From contig JANTGF010000010.1 in assembly GCA_024763075.1 (NCBI GenBank), positions 16,944 to 80,943 on the forward strand: a stretch of DNA of 64,000 nucleotides, written 5' to 3'. Of the stretch, positions 56,199 to 64,000 are shown piece by piece; the first letter of the stretch is position 1, and every line of letters starts with the position of its first letter. This stretch comes from Bacteroidales bacterium (GTDB lineage Bacteria > Bacteroidota > Bacteroidia > Bacteroidales > VadinHA17). The notes under the pieces were generated by a model, which saw only the letters and a program-made list of their open reading frames with translations, had not been told where the DNA came from and did no database searches. Made by a program: the position numbers and the translations under genes.

Positions 56199-57008
56199 AT
56201 GAGAAAATATAGCCAGACATTTATTTTGTTATTATTCATTGTCTTGCTGCCTGTTAAAATGGCTGCTCAAAAAGAAATCTTTGCAAAGGAGATCATGGCG
56301 AAAAGCCTTGAAACAGGAAAATTTGCAGAACTTGATATGATTTCTGTTTTCAAGACACTGGATAAAAAGGGACACGAGAAAACGGGAAAAGTCAGAATTC
56401 TTTCCAAATCACCGGCAAAGGAAAAACTGGATAAAAGAAGGATCAGCATCGTTGAACCCGATGAAATGAAAGGAACGCATATCCTTATTTATGACTACAC
56501 TGACAAACCCGATGAGATGTGGGTGTATATGCCTGCATTGAAAGAACCCAGAAAGATTGTAAGCAACAAAATGACAAAAAGCTTTATGGGTTCAGAGTTC
56601 ACCCTAGGTGATATGAGTGTTCCCCGGGTTAGCGACTTCAATTTCAAGTTATTAAAATCAGACAAGGTAGATGGTGCAGATTGTTGGGTAATTGAATGTA
56701 TCCCGGTAAATAAAACCGTACAAAACAGGATTAATTACAGCAAAGAAATATTGTATATTGACAAATCTCATTACATCACCAGAAAAGGTGAGTTTTTTGA
56801 TAAAAAAGGCAAGTTGGTTAAAAAGCTGAGTGTTTCGGATATTAAAAAAATTGATCCTTCAACCAATGCATGGATGGCCTTACATATGGCCATAGAAAAT
56901 GTTCAGACAGGCCGGAAGTCTGAAATAAAAATGGAAGATATAAATGTCCACCCTAAACTTAAGGATGATTTATTTACCGTTGAATCGCTTCAGAAGGTCG
57001 AAGAATAA
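56199..57008 (+). CDS. outer membrane lipoprotein-sorting (LolA-like) protein
   Basis: A 269-residue periplasmic protein with a signal sequence ending VKMAAQKE. The beta-rich body fits the LolA-like outer-membrane-lipoprotein-sorting family that accompanies MMPL/RND transporters: MWVYMPALKEPRKIVS, MGSEFTLGDMSV, YSKEILYIDKSHYITRKGEFFDKKG. It probably shuttles a lipid or lipoprotein between the exporter and the outer membrane. The 25-base gap to the transporter gene shows co-transcription. It is not the canonical LolA of lipoprotein sorting, but a specialised paralogue. Confidence 0.88.
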   Translation: MRKYSQTFILLLFIVLLPVKMAAQKEIFAKEIMAKSLETGKFAELDMISVFKTLDKKGHEKTGKVRILSKSPAKEKLDKRRISIVEPDEMKGTHILIYDYTDKPDEMWVYMPALKEPRKIVSNKMTKSFMGSEFTLGDMSVPRVSDFNFKLLKSDKVDGADCWVIECIPVNKTVQNRINYSKEILYIDKSHYITRKGEFFDKKGKLVKKLSVSDIKKIDPSTNAWMALHMAIENVQTGRKSEIKMEDINVHPKLKDDLFTVESLQKVEE

Positions 57009-57411
57009 AGTTGAATCATTTGATTGGGCTATTGAAGTGCTTTGATCTTATCTTATCTTATCTTATAATTATCCGGATAGACGCTTACCTGATTTATTAC
57101 CAGATTGTTTCCCCCGTTTTTCAGGACTTATCAGTCCGAAGCTTTGAAAATACCCGGCAAAAAAGTGAGAAAAAACTATCCTTTACAATTCGAATGAAAG
57201 AATATTTTGCCTACTTTTGCATTCAACTAAACCGAAACTCTGTATAATATACCTTGAATAAGCCATTCGTTTCCAATGGCTGAATCCGGCTTTGGTCTTG
57301 TTTTATTATTGGATTTAAGGAAAACCTTTGACCCGGTATTAACCCTGGATTAGAAAAACCAATACTGGGCCGGTTACAGAAAAGTGTTTGTATAAATTGA
57401 CCTGATGATGT
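57009..57411. other. intergenic region with promoter
   Basis: These 403 bases hold no recognisable gene. CTTATCTTATCTTATCTTATA near 57050 is a short tandem repeat. TACTTTTG at 57212-57219 in TTTTGCCTACTTTTGCATTC is a good TAnnTTTG element and implies a leader of about 180 bases before the ATG at 57412. The plus-strand frame at 57011-57247 spans the repeat and is not credible, and the minus frame at 57223-57744 is antisense to the next gene. Confidence 0.55.
57212..57219 (+). promoter_or_regulatory. predicted -7 element upstream of the secreted unknown
   Basis: TACTTTTG is a perfect TAnnTTTG match in a typical context (TTTTGCCTACTTTTGCA), 193 bases before the ATG at 57412. Confidence 0.45.
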
Positions 57412-58497
57412 ATGAAAATAAAAATAATTCTGATCAGCTTTCTGTTTACATGTAATCTGTTTGCACAGAAAGAACATGTGAAAGTTTTTCCGTTCAAATC
57501 GGCAGTTATCGAATATAAATATGAAGCTGCGCTGGGTGGTACACACATTAAATATATTGATGACTATGGTTACAAACAAGCCGATTATATCAAAAAGGAA
57601 ATCCACTTTGGAGATGAAACAGAAAAGAAATACGAAACCATAATTCTGATTGGGGAAAAAGCATATACCATAGATTTTCAGGACTCCACGCTTGCTGTTG
57701 GAAGAAATGCAAGTTACGGATACTACATTCAGTATCAAGACCATACATGTACAGAAGTTTCAGAAGCACTGTTTACTTCAACAGAAGGCTGGAAATTTGA
57801 GGGTAAAACGGTATTCCTGGATAAGGAATGTAAAATCTGGAGGGCCGGTAATAATACACAGTTAACCTGGAAGGGTGTTCTGTTAAAAAGTGAGATCAAT
57901 TTTATGATAATGATGGTTGAAAAAGCCATAAATATTAAAACTGATATTGATATTCCTGCAAACAAATTCGAAATACCCCAGGGTTTTAAGTACATATCTT
58001 CTGATGTGTACCAGGGATTTTCAGGTTTGAAACTGAATTTTGACAAAACCACATCAAATTCTGAACCAAATCGTAATGGTCTTACAGTTACTTTTAATTC
58101 AGCTGATCTGGAAGCTTGCGATAATTTCACATATTTTTCTGAGAATGGAGAGAGAATCCTAATCAAAGGTGTAAACGATTATAATAAGATTGATCCCTTG
58201 ATCATTAACTCTCAGAAAGAAGCCTTATCATCTGAAGAAGTCGCATTACTCCCTGCTGGAACCCTGATATTCAAAACAGCAGTTGGCTATCCGGGAAAAA
58301 TGCAGATTAAAGATATTAACAAAGACGGTTTCGAATACAGGTATGTGGTATTTAATCATGAAGGAACAATCAGGTCCTTTTCAGACGGTACCCAAAACGG
58401 GCTTTCTGAAGATTTTGACATAAGACCTGACAAGGATAATTATAAATTAATAATAAAACCCAAAGACAAGGCTGAAGCTTTTGTTTTGGGCTGGTAA
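57412..58497 (+). CDS. exported protein of unknown function
   Basis: I do not recognise this 361-residue protein with certainty. A short signal (residues 1-18, ISFLFTCNLFAQ) exports it. The first half (SAVIEYKYEAALGGTHIKYIDDYG, LTWKGVLLKSEINF, ALNIKTDIDIPANKFEIPQGFKY-like) resembles beta-barrel lipid-binding folds of DUF4412/LolA type in Bacteroidota, a weak inference. The C-terminal half (NGLTVTFNSADLEACDNFTYF, GTLIFKTAVGYPGKMQIKDI) has no match I can name. It is 23 bases upstream of another exported gene and close to the MMPL/LolA operon, so an envelope role is likely. Confidence 0.75.
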   Translation: MKIKIILISFLFTCNLFAQKEHVKVFPFKSAVIEYKYEAALGGTHIKYIDDYGYKQADYIKKEIHFGDETEKKYETIILIGEKAYTIDFQDSTLAVGRNASYGYYIQYQDHTCTEVSEALFTSTEGWKFEGKTVFLDKECKIWRAGNNTQLTWKGVLLKSEINFMIMMVEKAINIKTDIDIPANKFEIPQGFKYISSDVYQGFSGLKLNFDKTTSNSEPNRNGLTVTFNSADLEACDNFTYFSENGERILIKGVNDYNKIDPLIINSQKEALSSEEVALLPAGTLIFKTAVGYPGKMQIKDINKDGFEYRYVVFNHEGTIRSFSDGTQNGLSEDFDIRPDKDNYKLIIKPKDKAEAFVLGW

Positions 58498-58520
58498 CAA
58501 ACAAAATAAAACTATTAAAC

Positions 58521-59732
58521 ATGAAAAAAACAAAATCATTATTATTTGCTTTATTAATCGTCAATGTTGGTTTAAGTGCAAAGGATATATCAATAACCGG
58601 GGAATGGCTTCTGACAAAAGTCGAAATGGGAGACAAAACAGAAGAAGTTTATCAGGTAGTTAAATTTAAGGATGATGGTTATGCCGAGATGCAGGGTAGC
58701 GTATTTGGATCATATAATTACGATGCAAAGGCAAAAACTCTTACAATTGAGTCTGAAATGATAAAAGAGTTCGCGGGAAAATGGAAAGTTTTAAAAAGTA
58801 AAAAAAAGGAAATGATTCTTGAATCAGAGAAAAGCAGGATCTATTTTGTAGAATATGATCAGGAAAAAATAAATCTTGACAATGAAAAGTCTGGATTTTT
58901 GGGTGTATGGAAAATGAATTATGATGATGCCGACAATTATTTTAGTTTCAATAGTCCTGATAAATTGAAGATAATTACAGTTACTCCCGGAAGTTACAGT
59001 ACAGGCAGTGGCACCTGGATGTATGACTCAAATGACCAGACTCTTCTTATGGTGATTCGTGGTCCGCTAAAAGGCCGTAATAAAGTGAAAAATATTACGG
59101 AATCAGCTTTTGTTCTGGAAAAAAACGGACAAGAATACAGTGCGCTCAAAATTGACCAAAATGCGAAAAACAGGGAAAAACCGGATTTTACTCCGGATGA
59201 TATTTATGAAACCATGGATAAAAATGAACCGAATACCTTAATTGAGAATGTCAAGTTCTCATGGAACAATCCCGACGCAAAGATTTCATATTTGAAAAAT
59301 GTCAAGGCATTGCATTACATCCATTCTTCCTTACTAAAAGGACTTGATAGTTTTATAGATGAAGAAGTTACGGCAAATGTTTCTTTTGATGAAGATAACT
59401 ATCAAATAAATATGGATGAAGTATTTGATGGTATTTCTGAAGCGGAAAGTGAACCGGACAATGTATTTTTTCCGGTAAAATTCCTGAATGACTATCGTGT
59501 AACAGGAGAAAAAGAGATTACGGTACCGGCAGGAACTTTTAAATGTGTTGTAATTGAAGCCGTGGATAGTTTTGATGCCCGGTACAGGTTATATATGATA
59601 AAAAACCGGCCCGGGGTTTATGCAAAGATTATTCTATCAAAAGATGATTTTGGTGAAGAAGTATTCGACAAGTATGAATTGTCAGAAATTGACGGGGATT
59701 TCAAGGACCAAAACAATAAGGAAGCTCATTAA
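58521..59732 (+). CDS. exported protein with two lipocalin-like parts and DUF3108-like end
   Basis: A 403-residue exported protein (signal ending VGLSAKDI). It has two consecutive lipocalin-like units: ISITGEWLLTKVEMGDKTE..YAEMQGSVFGSYNYDAK (about 20-115) and FLGVWKMNYDDADNYF..GSGTWMYDSNDQ (about 130-215). The C-terminus (EKEITVPAGTFKCVVIEAV..YMIKNRPGVYAKII) looks like the DUF3108/TapB beta-sheet domain. Such domains usually bind lipids or report on cell-envelope state; no activity is known. It lies 23 bases after the preceding exported gene, so both are probably one transcript. Confidence 0.72.
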   Translation: MKKTKSLLFALLIVNVGLSAKDISITGEWLLTKVEMGDKTEEVYQVVKFKDDGYAEMQGSVFGSYNYDAKAKTLTIESEMIKEFAGKWKVLKSKKKEMILESEKSRIYFVEYDQEKINLDNEKSGFLGVWKMNYDDADNYFSFNSPDKLKIITVTPGSYSTGSGTWMYDSNDQTLLMVIRGPLKGRNKVKNITESAFVLEKNGQEYSALKIDQNAKNREKPDFTPDDIYETMDKNEPNTLIENVKFSWNNPDAKISYLKNVKALHYIHSSLLKGLDSFIDEEVTANVSFDEDNYQINMDEVFDGISEAESEPDNVFFPVKFLNDYRVTGEKEITVPAGTFKCVVIEAVDSFDARYRLYMIKNRPGVYAKIILSKDDFGEEVFDKYELSEIDGDFKDQNNKEAH

Positions 59733-59801
59733 AACAAAAACACAAAAAGTAATCAATAACGAAACTACTGTTAAGTCAATTATATTATGACGTTACTATT
59801 T

Positions 59802-59845
59802 GAAGGAAGTATGACTGAGAAATCTTTGAATTAAAGGAGATTTCT
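59802..59845. repeat. dispersed repeat with hairpin
   Basis: The left 24 bases (GAAGGAAGTATGACTGAGAA and four more) occur inverted and exactly at 48512-48535. The right part folds into AGAAATC-TTTGAATTAAAGGA-GATTTCT. Possibly a small non-coding element; copies elsewhere in the genome would be expected. Confidence 0.5.
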
Positions 59846-59996
59846 CTCCATCGTTCCTCAGGTTCGAAATGACAGATTAAATTTGACTTGACACTACCAT
59901 ACTTGAGTTTATCAATAACGGTCGTTTATCAATAAACCAAACACCGGAGGGGAATTCTTTCATTGGAGCTACAATAAGGAATAGAATACAATTACC

Positions 59997-60233
59997 ATGG
60001 TTTTTGGAGAGAAAGTTCAGGAAATGAAAATCATTAAAGTAAAGGACAAGGAAATGGAATTGCAAAATGATAAGATGAGCTATTATTTTGAAAATATCCC
60101 TGAACTTCAGGCTCTTATTTCTAATATTTGTGTATTATTCTGCAAGAAATTACAAAATACAAATGATAAAAAACAAATAAATCCCAATGGGAACATTCAA
60201 AATTCAAAACAGATTTCGTATTTATTATTTTAA
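59997..60233 (+). pseudogene. possible gene remnant
   Basis: The frame begins MVFGEKVQEMKIIKVKDKEME and remains Lys/Glu-rich and protein-like until about codon 40 (YYFENIPELQAL), then becomes Asn-rich and low complexity. I do not recognise it; it might be a remnant of a gene related to the flanking TPR-type proteins or chance. Confidence 0.15.
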
Positions 60234-60372
60234 AATTTGAGATTTATTTGAATTTTGATTTTTGCAAATTGTTTTTTCTGTTTTATCCTGGTTAGGTAAA
60301 TCCGGTTTTTTTTCTTAACTTATCAGCGCTTAAGGCTCAAAGGTATATTTCAATTTATCTAATAAAGAAGCT

Positions 60373-62136
60373 ATGGAACAAGAAGACTTTTTCAAAAAGA
60401 TCATTTCAAACCCGCTTGCACAAACTTTTTTGATTTATGTCAGTGGTGGCTGGGCTGTACTGGAAATGGCAGATTATTTCATCAGCAATTACAACCTGAA
60501 TGACAGGATCAGAGATGTGATTTTGGTTATTCTTCTAATAGGTTTTCCTGTTGCCATTTTTTTTACATGGCTTTTCAGCAAGGAAAAGAAAGAGAATACA
60601 ATTCGTAATGTTTGGAAAATCAGATTGAAGAAACCCTGGTTTTCCATTCCGGGTACATTCGTACTGATTTTGCTTTTATTTTTTACCTCACGGTTTGTGT
60701 ATCTGAACGAGACCAGTCTGTCCAAAGCAAGAGAAACAAGTAGCCTGAATTCCAGGAATATGGCAGAAGTTTCCCTGGCGGTATTGCCCTTCAGTAATTA
60801 TACCGGTGAAAAAGACCAGGAATGGCTGGTGGAAGGGCAACATGAAACATTAATAAATGAATTATCAAAAATAAGTCCGGTAAAACCTCTGCGGATCATC
60901 TCACGACACACAGTAAATGCCCTGAAAGATTCGGAGAAGTCAATTACTGAAATGGCAAATGAAATAGATGTTGATTTCCTGGTAGAAGCATCGGTTCAGG
61001 GTTCCGGTGACAACATCATACTTCAGCTGCAATTGATACAGGCTTTTCCGAAGGAAAGTATTATCTGGGCTCAATCATTTACAAGCAATGTCTCTGACAT
61101 ATTACGATTGCACAGCAATATCGCTGCCCTGATTGCTCAGAAAATTAATCTGGATCTTTCTCCGGAGGAAGAACAACAGATCCTGGATCAACGGCAGGTT
61201 AATCCGGAATCATACAAGGCTTACCTCAGGGGCATGTACCAATTGAACCAGCTCACCCCTGAATCAAAAGAGAAAGGCCTGGAATTTCTTCATGAAGCGG
61301 TCAGAATTGATCCCGGGGAGCCTTTTGCATATGCCGGACTGGCCCTTGGATACCTTGAAATTGCACATGGGCCGCTGGATACCGGCGATGCTCTGACAAA
61401 AGCTGAAGCCGCAGCCTCACAGGCAATAAAACTCGACTCAACGATGGCAGAAATTTATGCAGCATTGGCAGAAGTTTATCTTTATAAAACCTGGGAATTT
61501 GAAAAGGCGGAAAAGAATTTTAAAAAGGCCCTTGAACTAAATCCAAATCTGGCACTAACGCATTATCATTATTCATGGGCTCTGTATCTCTTCGGGAGAA
61601 TGGAGGAAGCGATTCATGAGCATTTGCTTGCTAAAAAATATGATCCTTTCAATCCCTTGCATTCAGCATGGCTGGGTTTATTGTACATGTATGACGGGCA
61701 ATACGAAGAAGCTGAAAAAGTTACGCTGGAGTCAATGGAAATAGAAAAAGATTATTCTGTTGGATATTATGTCCTTGGCAGGATCTATCTGGAGACAGGA
61801 AGGACAGAAGAGGCTATAGAAGCTCACAAAAAACTTGCTGAGTTATATCCATGGTGGAAATCGGCACTTGGGTACACCTATGCCCGACTGGGTCAAATTG
61901 AAGAAGCAAAAAAAATTAAGAAAGAAATTATTGAATCCGGTGTCAACAGCTGGAAAGCTAACGGACTTTTACACATTAGTGCGGCACTGGGTGATAATGA
62001 TGAAGCATTCAGGTGGTTAAATTATGAACCCCATCATGCTTTTACAGCATGGGTAGGTGTTATGCCTGAATATAATAACTTGCATGATGATCCCCGTTTT
62101 GATGTTTTTTTGAAAAAACTCAATCTGCCAAAGTAG
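60373..62136 (+). CDS. membrane protein with TolB/FlgO-like and TPR domains
   Basis: A 587-residue protein. Two hydrophobic segments near residues 45-65 and 95-112 anchor it, with VSGGWAVLEMADYFI before the first; this N-terminal block is common in proteins that precede adenylate cyclase-like or winged-helix outputs. Then comes a TolB/FlgO-like N-terminal domain (AVLPFSNYTGEKDQEWLVEGQ, about 130-240), and at least seven TPR units (about 270-560, e.g. AEIYAALAEVYLYKTWEFEKAEKNFKKAL). No catalytic domain follows, so it is a scaffold or sensor without an effector. It begins a plus-strand unit with no partner nearby and converges with the HsmA-like gene. Confidence 0.82.
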   Translation: MEQEDFFKKIISNPLAQTFLIYVSGGWAVLEMADYFISNYNLNDRIRDVILVILLIGFPVAIFFTWLFSKEKKENTIRNVWKIRLKKPWFSIPGTFVLILLLFFTSRFVYLNETSLSKARETSSLNSRNMAEVSLAVLPFSNYTGEKDQEWLVEGQHETLINELSKISPVKPLRIISRHTVNALKDSEKSITEMANEIDVDFLVEASVQGSGDNIILQLQLIQAFPKESIIWAQSFTSNVSDILRLHSNIAALIAQKINLDLSPEEEQQILDQRQVNPESYKAYLRGMYQLNQLTPESKEKGLEFLHEAVRIDPGEPFAYAGLALGYLEIAHGPLDTGDALTKAEAAASQAIKLDSTMAEIYAALAEVYLYKTWEFEKAEKNFKKALELNPNLALTHYHYSWALYLFGRMEEAIHEHLLAKKYDPFNPLHSAWLGLLYMYDGQYEEAEKVTLESMEIEKDYSVGYYVLGRIYLETGRTEEAIEAHKKLAELYPWWKSALGYTYARLGQIEEAKKIKKEIIESGVNSWKANGLLHISAALGDNDEAFRWLNYEPHHAFTAWVGVMPEYNNLHDDPRFDVFLKKLNLPK

Positions 62137-62188
62137 TAATATTGGTTGAGTTCCGTACTAAATATTAGTTATTAAATCTCCGGAGGTA

Positions 62189-62212
62189 TCCATGTCCTTT
62201 GGACGATGGATA
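62189..62212. terminator. possible bidirectional terminator hairpin
   Basis: The imperfect inverted repeat ATCCATGTCCTTTGGACGATGGAT lies between the convergent TPR and HsmA-like genes, 53 bases after one stop and 17 bases before the other. No U-tract follows, so termination is only a guess from its position. Confidence 0.25.
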
Positions 62213-62228
62213 GTCCTGGATTCGCTTG

Positions 62229-62600
62229 TTAGCTCATAGCCATGATCATACCTCCAAAATAGGGCATCAGCCATATAAACCATACAACCAGACTGAAGCG
62301 ATGAAATTTACGTCTGAGTTCCTGATTATCTTTACGTATAACAGTTGTTGCCCATATGGCATGAGCCAGCATCAGCCATAGAGCGATTTGTCCGGTAAGT
62401 GTATGGGAATCCCACAAGGTAAAATGCCCTTTTGCCAGCAGGTGCATCAAAAAAGTTCCGGTCACATCAAATGAAAAACCAATCCAGAATGTAACAACAT
62501 GCCAGGGTTTCAAAAATTTGGCCAGACGTTCGGCCCATACTCCCAAAGAATAGAACAGAAGGGCCAGGGTTATGAATATGGTGGAAAAGATGAATAACAT
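62229..62600 (-). CDS. small membrane protein of the HsmA/TIGR03987 type
   Basis: With the ATG at 62600 the protein is 123 residues and has four hydrophobic segments: MLFIFSTIFITLALLFYSL, WHVVTFWIGFSFDVTGTFLMHLL, GQIALWLMLAHAIWATTV and FHRFSLVVWFIWLMPYFGGMI. The pattern, with GVWAE, His of KPWHVV, the LAHAIWA helix and the FHRFS..W..P motif, is that of the HsmA family of small membrane proteins with no known activity. The track start at 62636 would add twelve codons made of a short tandem repeat and is rejected. Confidence 0.75.
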   Translation of the reverse strand: MLFIFSTIFITLALLFYSLGVWAERLAKFLKPWHVVTFWIGFSFDVTGTFLMHLLAKGHFTLWDSHTLTGQIALWLMLAHAIWATTVIRKDNQELRRKFHRFSLVVWFIWLMPYFGGMIMAMS

Positions 62601-62700
62601 AAATACAAGATACAAGAAACAAGAAACAAGATACAAGAATCAAGAAACAAGATACAAGAATCAAGAAACAAGATACAAAAATCAAGAAATCACGAAACAG
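62601..62700. repeat. tandem repeat ACAAGATACAAGAATCAAGA
   Basis: Between about 62604 and 62700, units of ACAAGATACAAGAATCAAG(A) and shorter variants are repeated, an A/G/C-rich tandem array directly upstream of the HsmA-like start. It produces spurious minus-strand frames reading CFLFLVSC-type repeats (ORF at 62467-62748). It lies where the promoter of that gene should be and may vary in copy number. Confidence 0.8.
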
Positions 62701-62914
62701 ATGAAATGCTGATATTTGCAGATTTCCGGGACAAGATTCAAGAATCAAATAATATACTTAAATCTCTGACCAAATATAGCAATAAAATGCAAGTTTTCCT
62801 TACAAAGATAATAGTGATGGTACCAATTTGTACAGGGTGAAATTTACCATTCTGGCATTTTCATAAATTCTCCTCAAAGATTTTTTAATTTTGACATTTT
62901 GGAATTTTAAATTT

Positions 62915-63838
62915 TTATTGGTACAATCTGATCCAGTCAATTATAACTTTTACCGGAAGATCATCCGGATCAATTTCGCCGACCCAGCCTCCTCCCAGTT
63001 GCTGGTCAAGCATTACATAAAATGGTTGGTCAAACGGCCATTGGGCGCTGTCAACGCCTTCTAATTTAGGATATTCATAAGTTGTTTTTCCGTTGATCGT
63101 ATAAACCAGTTTATCGGGATACCACTCCAAACCAAAAGTATTAAAAGTATCAGGATTGAATTTCCCCTTAGCATAATATGGCGGGTTTTGTCTCTGTTTC
63201 ATTTCAATGGTCCAGTGTGAATGCGTGGTTTGATACACAGAATCTTCGTAATTCAACCGTTCCATAATATCAATTTCCCCGTTCCGATGCGGCAGAGTAT
63301 CATAAATCTCTTTTTCGGAAAGCATCCAGAATGCAGGCCAGGATCCTTTTGCAGCCTCCAGTTTTGCATGGATTTCAACTTTACCATATTGAAATGCAAA
63401 TTTCCTTTTACTTTTGACGGCTCCCTGAAGATAAGGTCTGGGATCTGCAATTGTATCGGGATTTACAATTCCATACAAAATCAGCTTCCCGTTTTCAAAT
63501 TTATACAGGTCATCATCTCCCGAAGTATAACTAAAACAACTGATATTCTTAATATCTTTCCATTTCTCTATACTATCCACCCACTCCTTTTTTGTTAATC
63601 CGAAATCAGCATCTGTAAAACGGTTTATTTTTGTCCATTTGCCTGTATCCAGTACCGGACTATTAAATTCATCGGACCAGACAAGCTCCCAGGCATCTTT
63701 ATCATGCTGGCGACCGTCTTTCTGCACATAAATATATCCGTCAACCAGTTTGTATGGTTTTTGATCACACCCGGCTGTGATCAACATCAAAAAAAATATT
63801 AAACTGATAAAATGATGATAGAAATTTTTATTACTCAT
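62915..63838 (-). CDS. GH16 family glycoside hydrolase, lipoprotein
   Basis: With the start at MSNKNFYHH (63838) the protein is 307 residues with a lipoprotein signal (LMLITAGCDQK); the ORF-track start six codons upstream only adds FKIYIM-like residues. The catalytic domain opens WELVWSDEFNSPVLDTGKW and has the GH16 signature GEIDIMERL, with nucleophile and acid/base Glu in the ExDxxE motif. KGSWPAFWMLSE is the adjacent loop and the end is VIIDWIRLYQ. GH16 enzymes cleave beta-1,3/1,4-glucans (laminarin), agar, porphyran or carrageenan; the target cannot be told here. It would be anchored on the surface. It is encoded next to a helix-hairpin-helix gene at the window edge. Confidence 0.93.
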   Translation of the reverse strand: MSNKNFYHHFISLIFFLMLITAGCDQKPYKLVDGYIYVQKDGRQHDKDAWELVWSDEFNSPVLDTGKWTKINRFTDADFGLTKKEWVDSIEKWKDIKNISCFSYTSGDDDLYKFENGKLILYGIVNPDTIADPRPYLQGAVKSKRKFAFQYGKVEIHAKLEAAKGSWPAFWMLSEKEIYDTLPHRNGEIDIMERLNYEDSVYQTTHSHWTIEMKQRQNPPYYAKGKFNPDTFNTFGLEWYPDKLVYTINGKTTYEYPKLEGVDSAQWPFDQPFYVMLDQQLGGGWVGEIDPDDLPVKVIIDWIRLYQ

Positions 63839-63856
63839 AATGTAGATTTTAAACAT

Positions 63857-64000
63857 TTATTTCTTTATGAAATCAATTATTCTTTTCGCTTTCTCCTTCC
63901 CGATTCCTTCAATATTACAAAACTCACTCTCAGGGGTATTCATTATTCGTTCGATAGATTTGAATTCATTTAACAGGCGGGTTGCCAGAACAGGCCCAAC
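63857..64000 (-). CDS. helix-hairpin-helix protein, partial (C-terminal end)
   Basis: The frame reads leftwards from the window edge to a TAA at 63857-63859: ...VGPVLATRLLNEFKSIERIM, then FCNIEGIGKEKAKRIIDFIKK. These are two helix-hairpin-helix motifs (VGPVLATRLLNEF and IEGIGKEKAKRI) as found at the C-terminus of XPF/ERCC4-like nucleases and UvrC-like proteins. Only about 47 residues are visible, so the domain upstream is unknown; a DNA repair nuclease is likely. The stop lies 19 bases upstream of the GH16 start (63838). Confidence 0.6.
   Translation of the reverse strand, partial: VGPVLATRLLNEFKSIERIMNTPESEFCNIEGIGKEKAKRIIDFIKK

Larger units (their letters stand above)
59733..60372. other. 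intergenic region with a hairpin repeat and a possible gene remnant
   Basis: In this 640-base gap, the 24-base sequence at 59802-59825 is repeated exactly, inverted, at 48512-48535. It overlaps a hairpin AGAAATC..GATTTCT (59818-59845). The 78-codon plus frame at 59997-60233 (MVFGEKVQEMKIIKVKDKEMEL) looks protein-like in its first 40 codons only, and could be the tail of a lost gene. No other gene is evident. Confidence 0.5.

Noticed and set aside
57223-57744. 173-codon minus-strand ORF
   Set aside because: It is antisense to the start of the exported gene at 57412, which has a signal peptide and better coding character.
62467-62748. 93-codon minus-strand ORF rich in FLFLVSC
   Set aside because: It is the translation of the tandem repeat plus antisense of the HsmA-like gene.

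Overview
The window looks like a chromosomal segment of a polysaccharide-degrading member of the Bacteroidota, probably marine or sediment-associated. The signs are secreted lipoproteins with Bacteroidota-type lipoboxes, near-absence of Shine-Dalgarno sequences, several promoters of the TTTG / TAnnTTTG type, a TonB-dependent receptor with a carboxypeptidase-like N-terminal domain, and many S1 sulfatases and glycoside hydrolases. I cannot place it below phylum; a Marinilabiliales-like lineage is only a guess.

Layout. 1-9.4 kb: end of an AsmA-like gene, a hybrid histidine kinase, a secreted Memo-AMMECR1 fusion, a YjbQ protein, a small lipoprotein, a minus-strand operon (Ogt-type methyltransferase, HpcH/HpaI aldolase, ICMT-like methyltransferase) and a Tat-exported aldo/keto reductase. 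9.4-15.1 kb: tRNA-Gly(CCC), a membrane protein, a hotdog thioesterase, a small MITE-like element, a phospholipase-D-like protein and a TonB-dependent receptor. 16.1-22.8 kb: four minus-strand sulfatases. 22.8-25.0 kb: Tex. 25.4-31.0 kb: a minus-strand trio made of an SGNH/DUF5703 fusion and two clan-A-like glycosidases. 31.1-37.4 kb: a propeller/toroid protein followed by a redox operon (two flavodoxin-fold proteins, an MBL protein with altered metal ligands, a flavodoxin-ferredoxin membrane protein and a VOC protein). 38.5-48.2 kb: GH95 fucosidase with a fifth sulfatase, M24B peptidase, DUF1697, MsrB and a GH78 rhamnosidase. 48.6-53.7 kb: two fused aconitase-superfamily dehydratases and a thiolase. 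53.9-62.6 kb: an RND/MMPL transporter with a LolA-like partner, two secreted unknowns, a TolB/TPR protein and a small HsmA-like membrane protein. 62.9-64 kb: a GH16 lipoprotein and the end of a helix-hairpin-helix gene.

How it fits together. Five exported sulfatases, GH95, GH78, GH16, two GH-A-like enzymes and the SGNH/DUF5703 protein suggest breakdown of sulfated glycans containing fucose and/or rhamnose. The HpcH/HpaI aldolase (2-keto-3-deoxy sugar acid type) could serve the downstream step to pyruvate and lactaldehyde. No SusC/SusD pair and no sulfatase-maturing enzyme are present, so uptake and sulfatase activation must be encoded elsewhere.

The most unusual non-coding feature is a composite repeat of about 334 bp built from a fixed series of hairpins. 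It occurs in three intergenic regions (15.2-16.0, 25.1-25.3 and 37.4-38.3 kb). One copy shows a compensatory stem change, and another is split by a 212-bp MITE-like element whose empty site can be read from the other copies. Several other intergenic regions are mosaics of short repeats, including a TGCCTAAAAT family.
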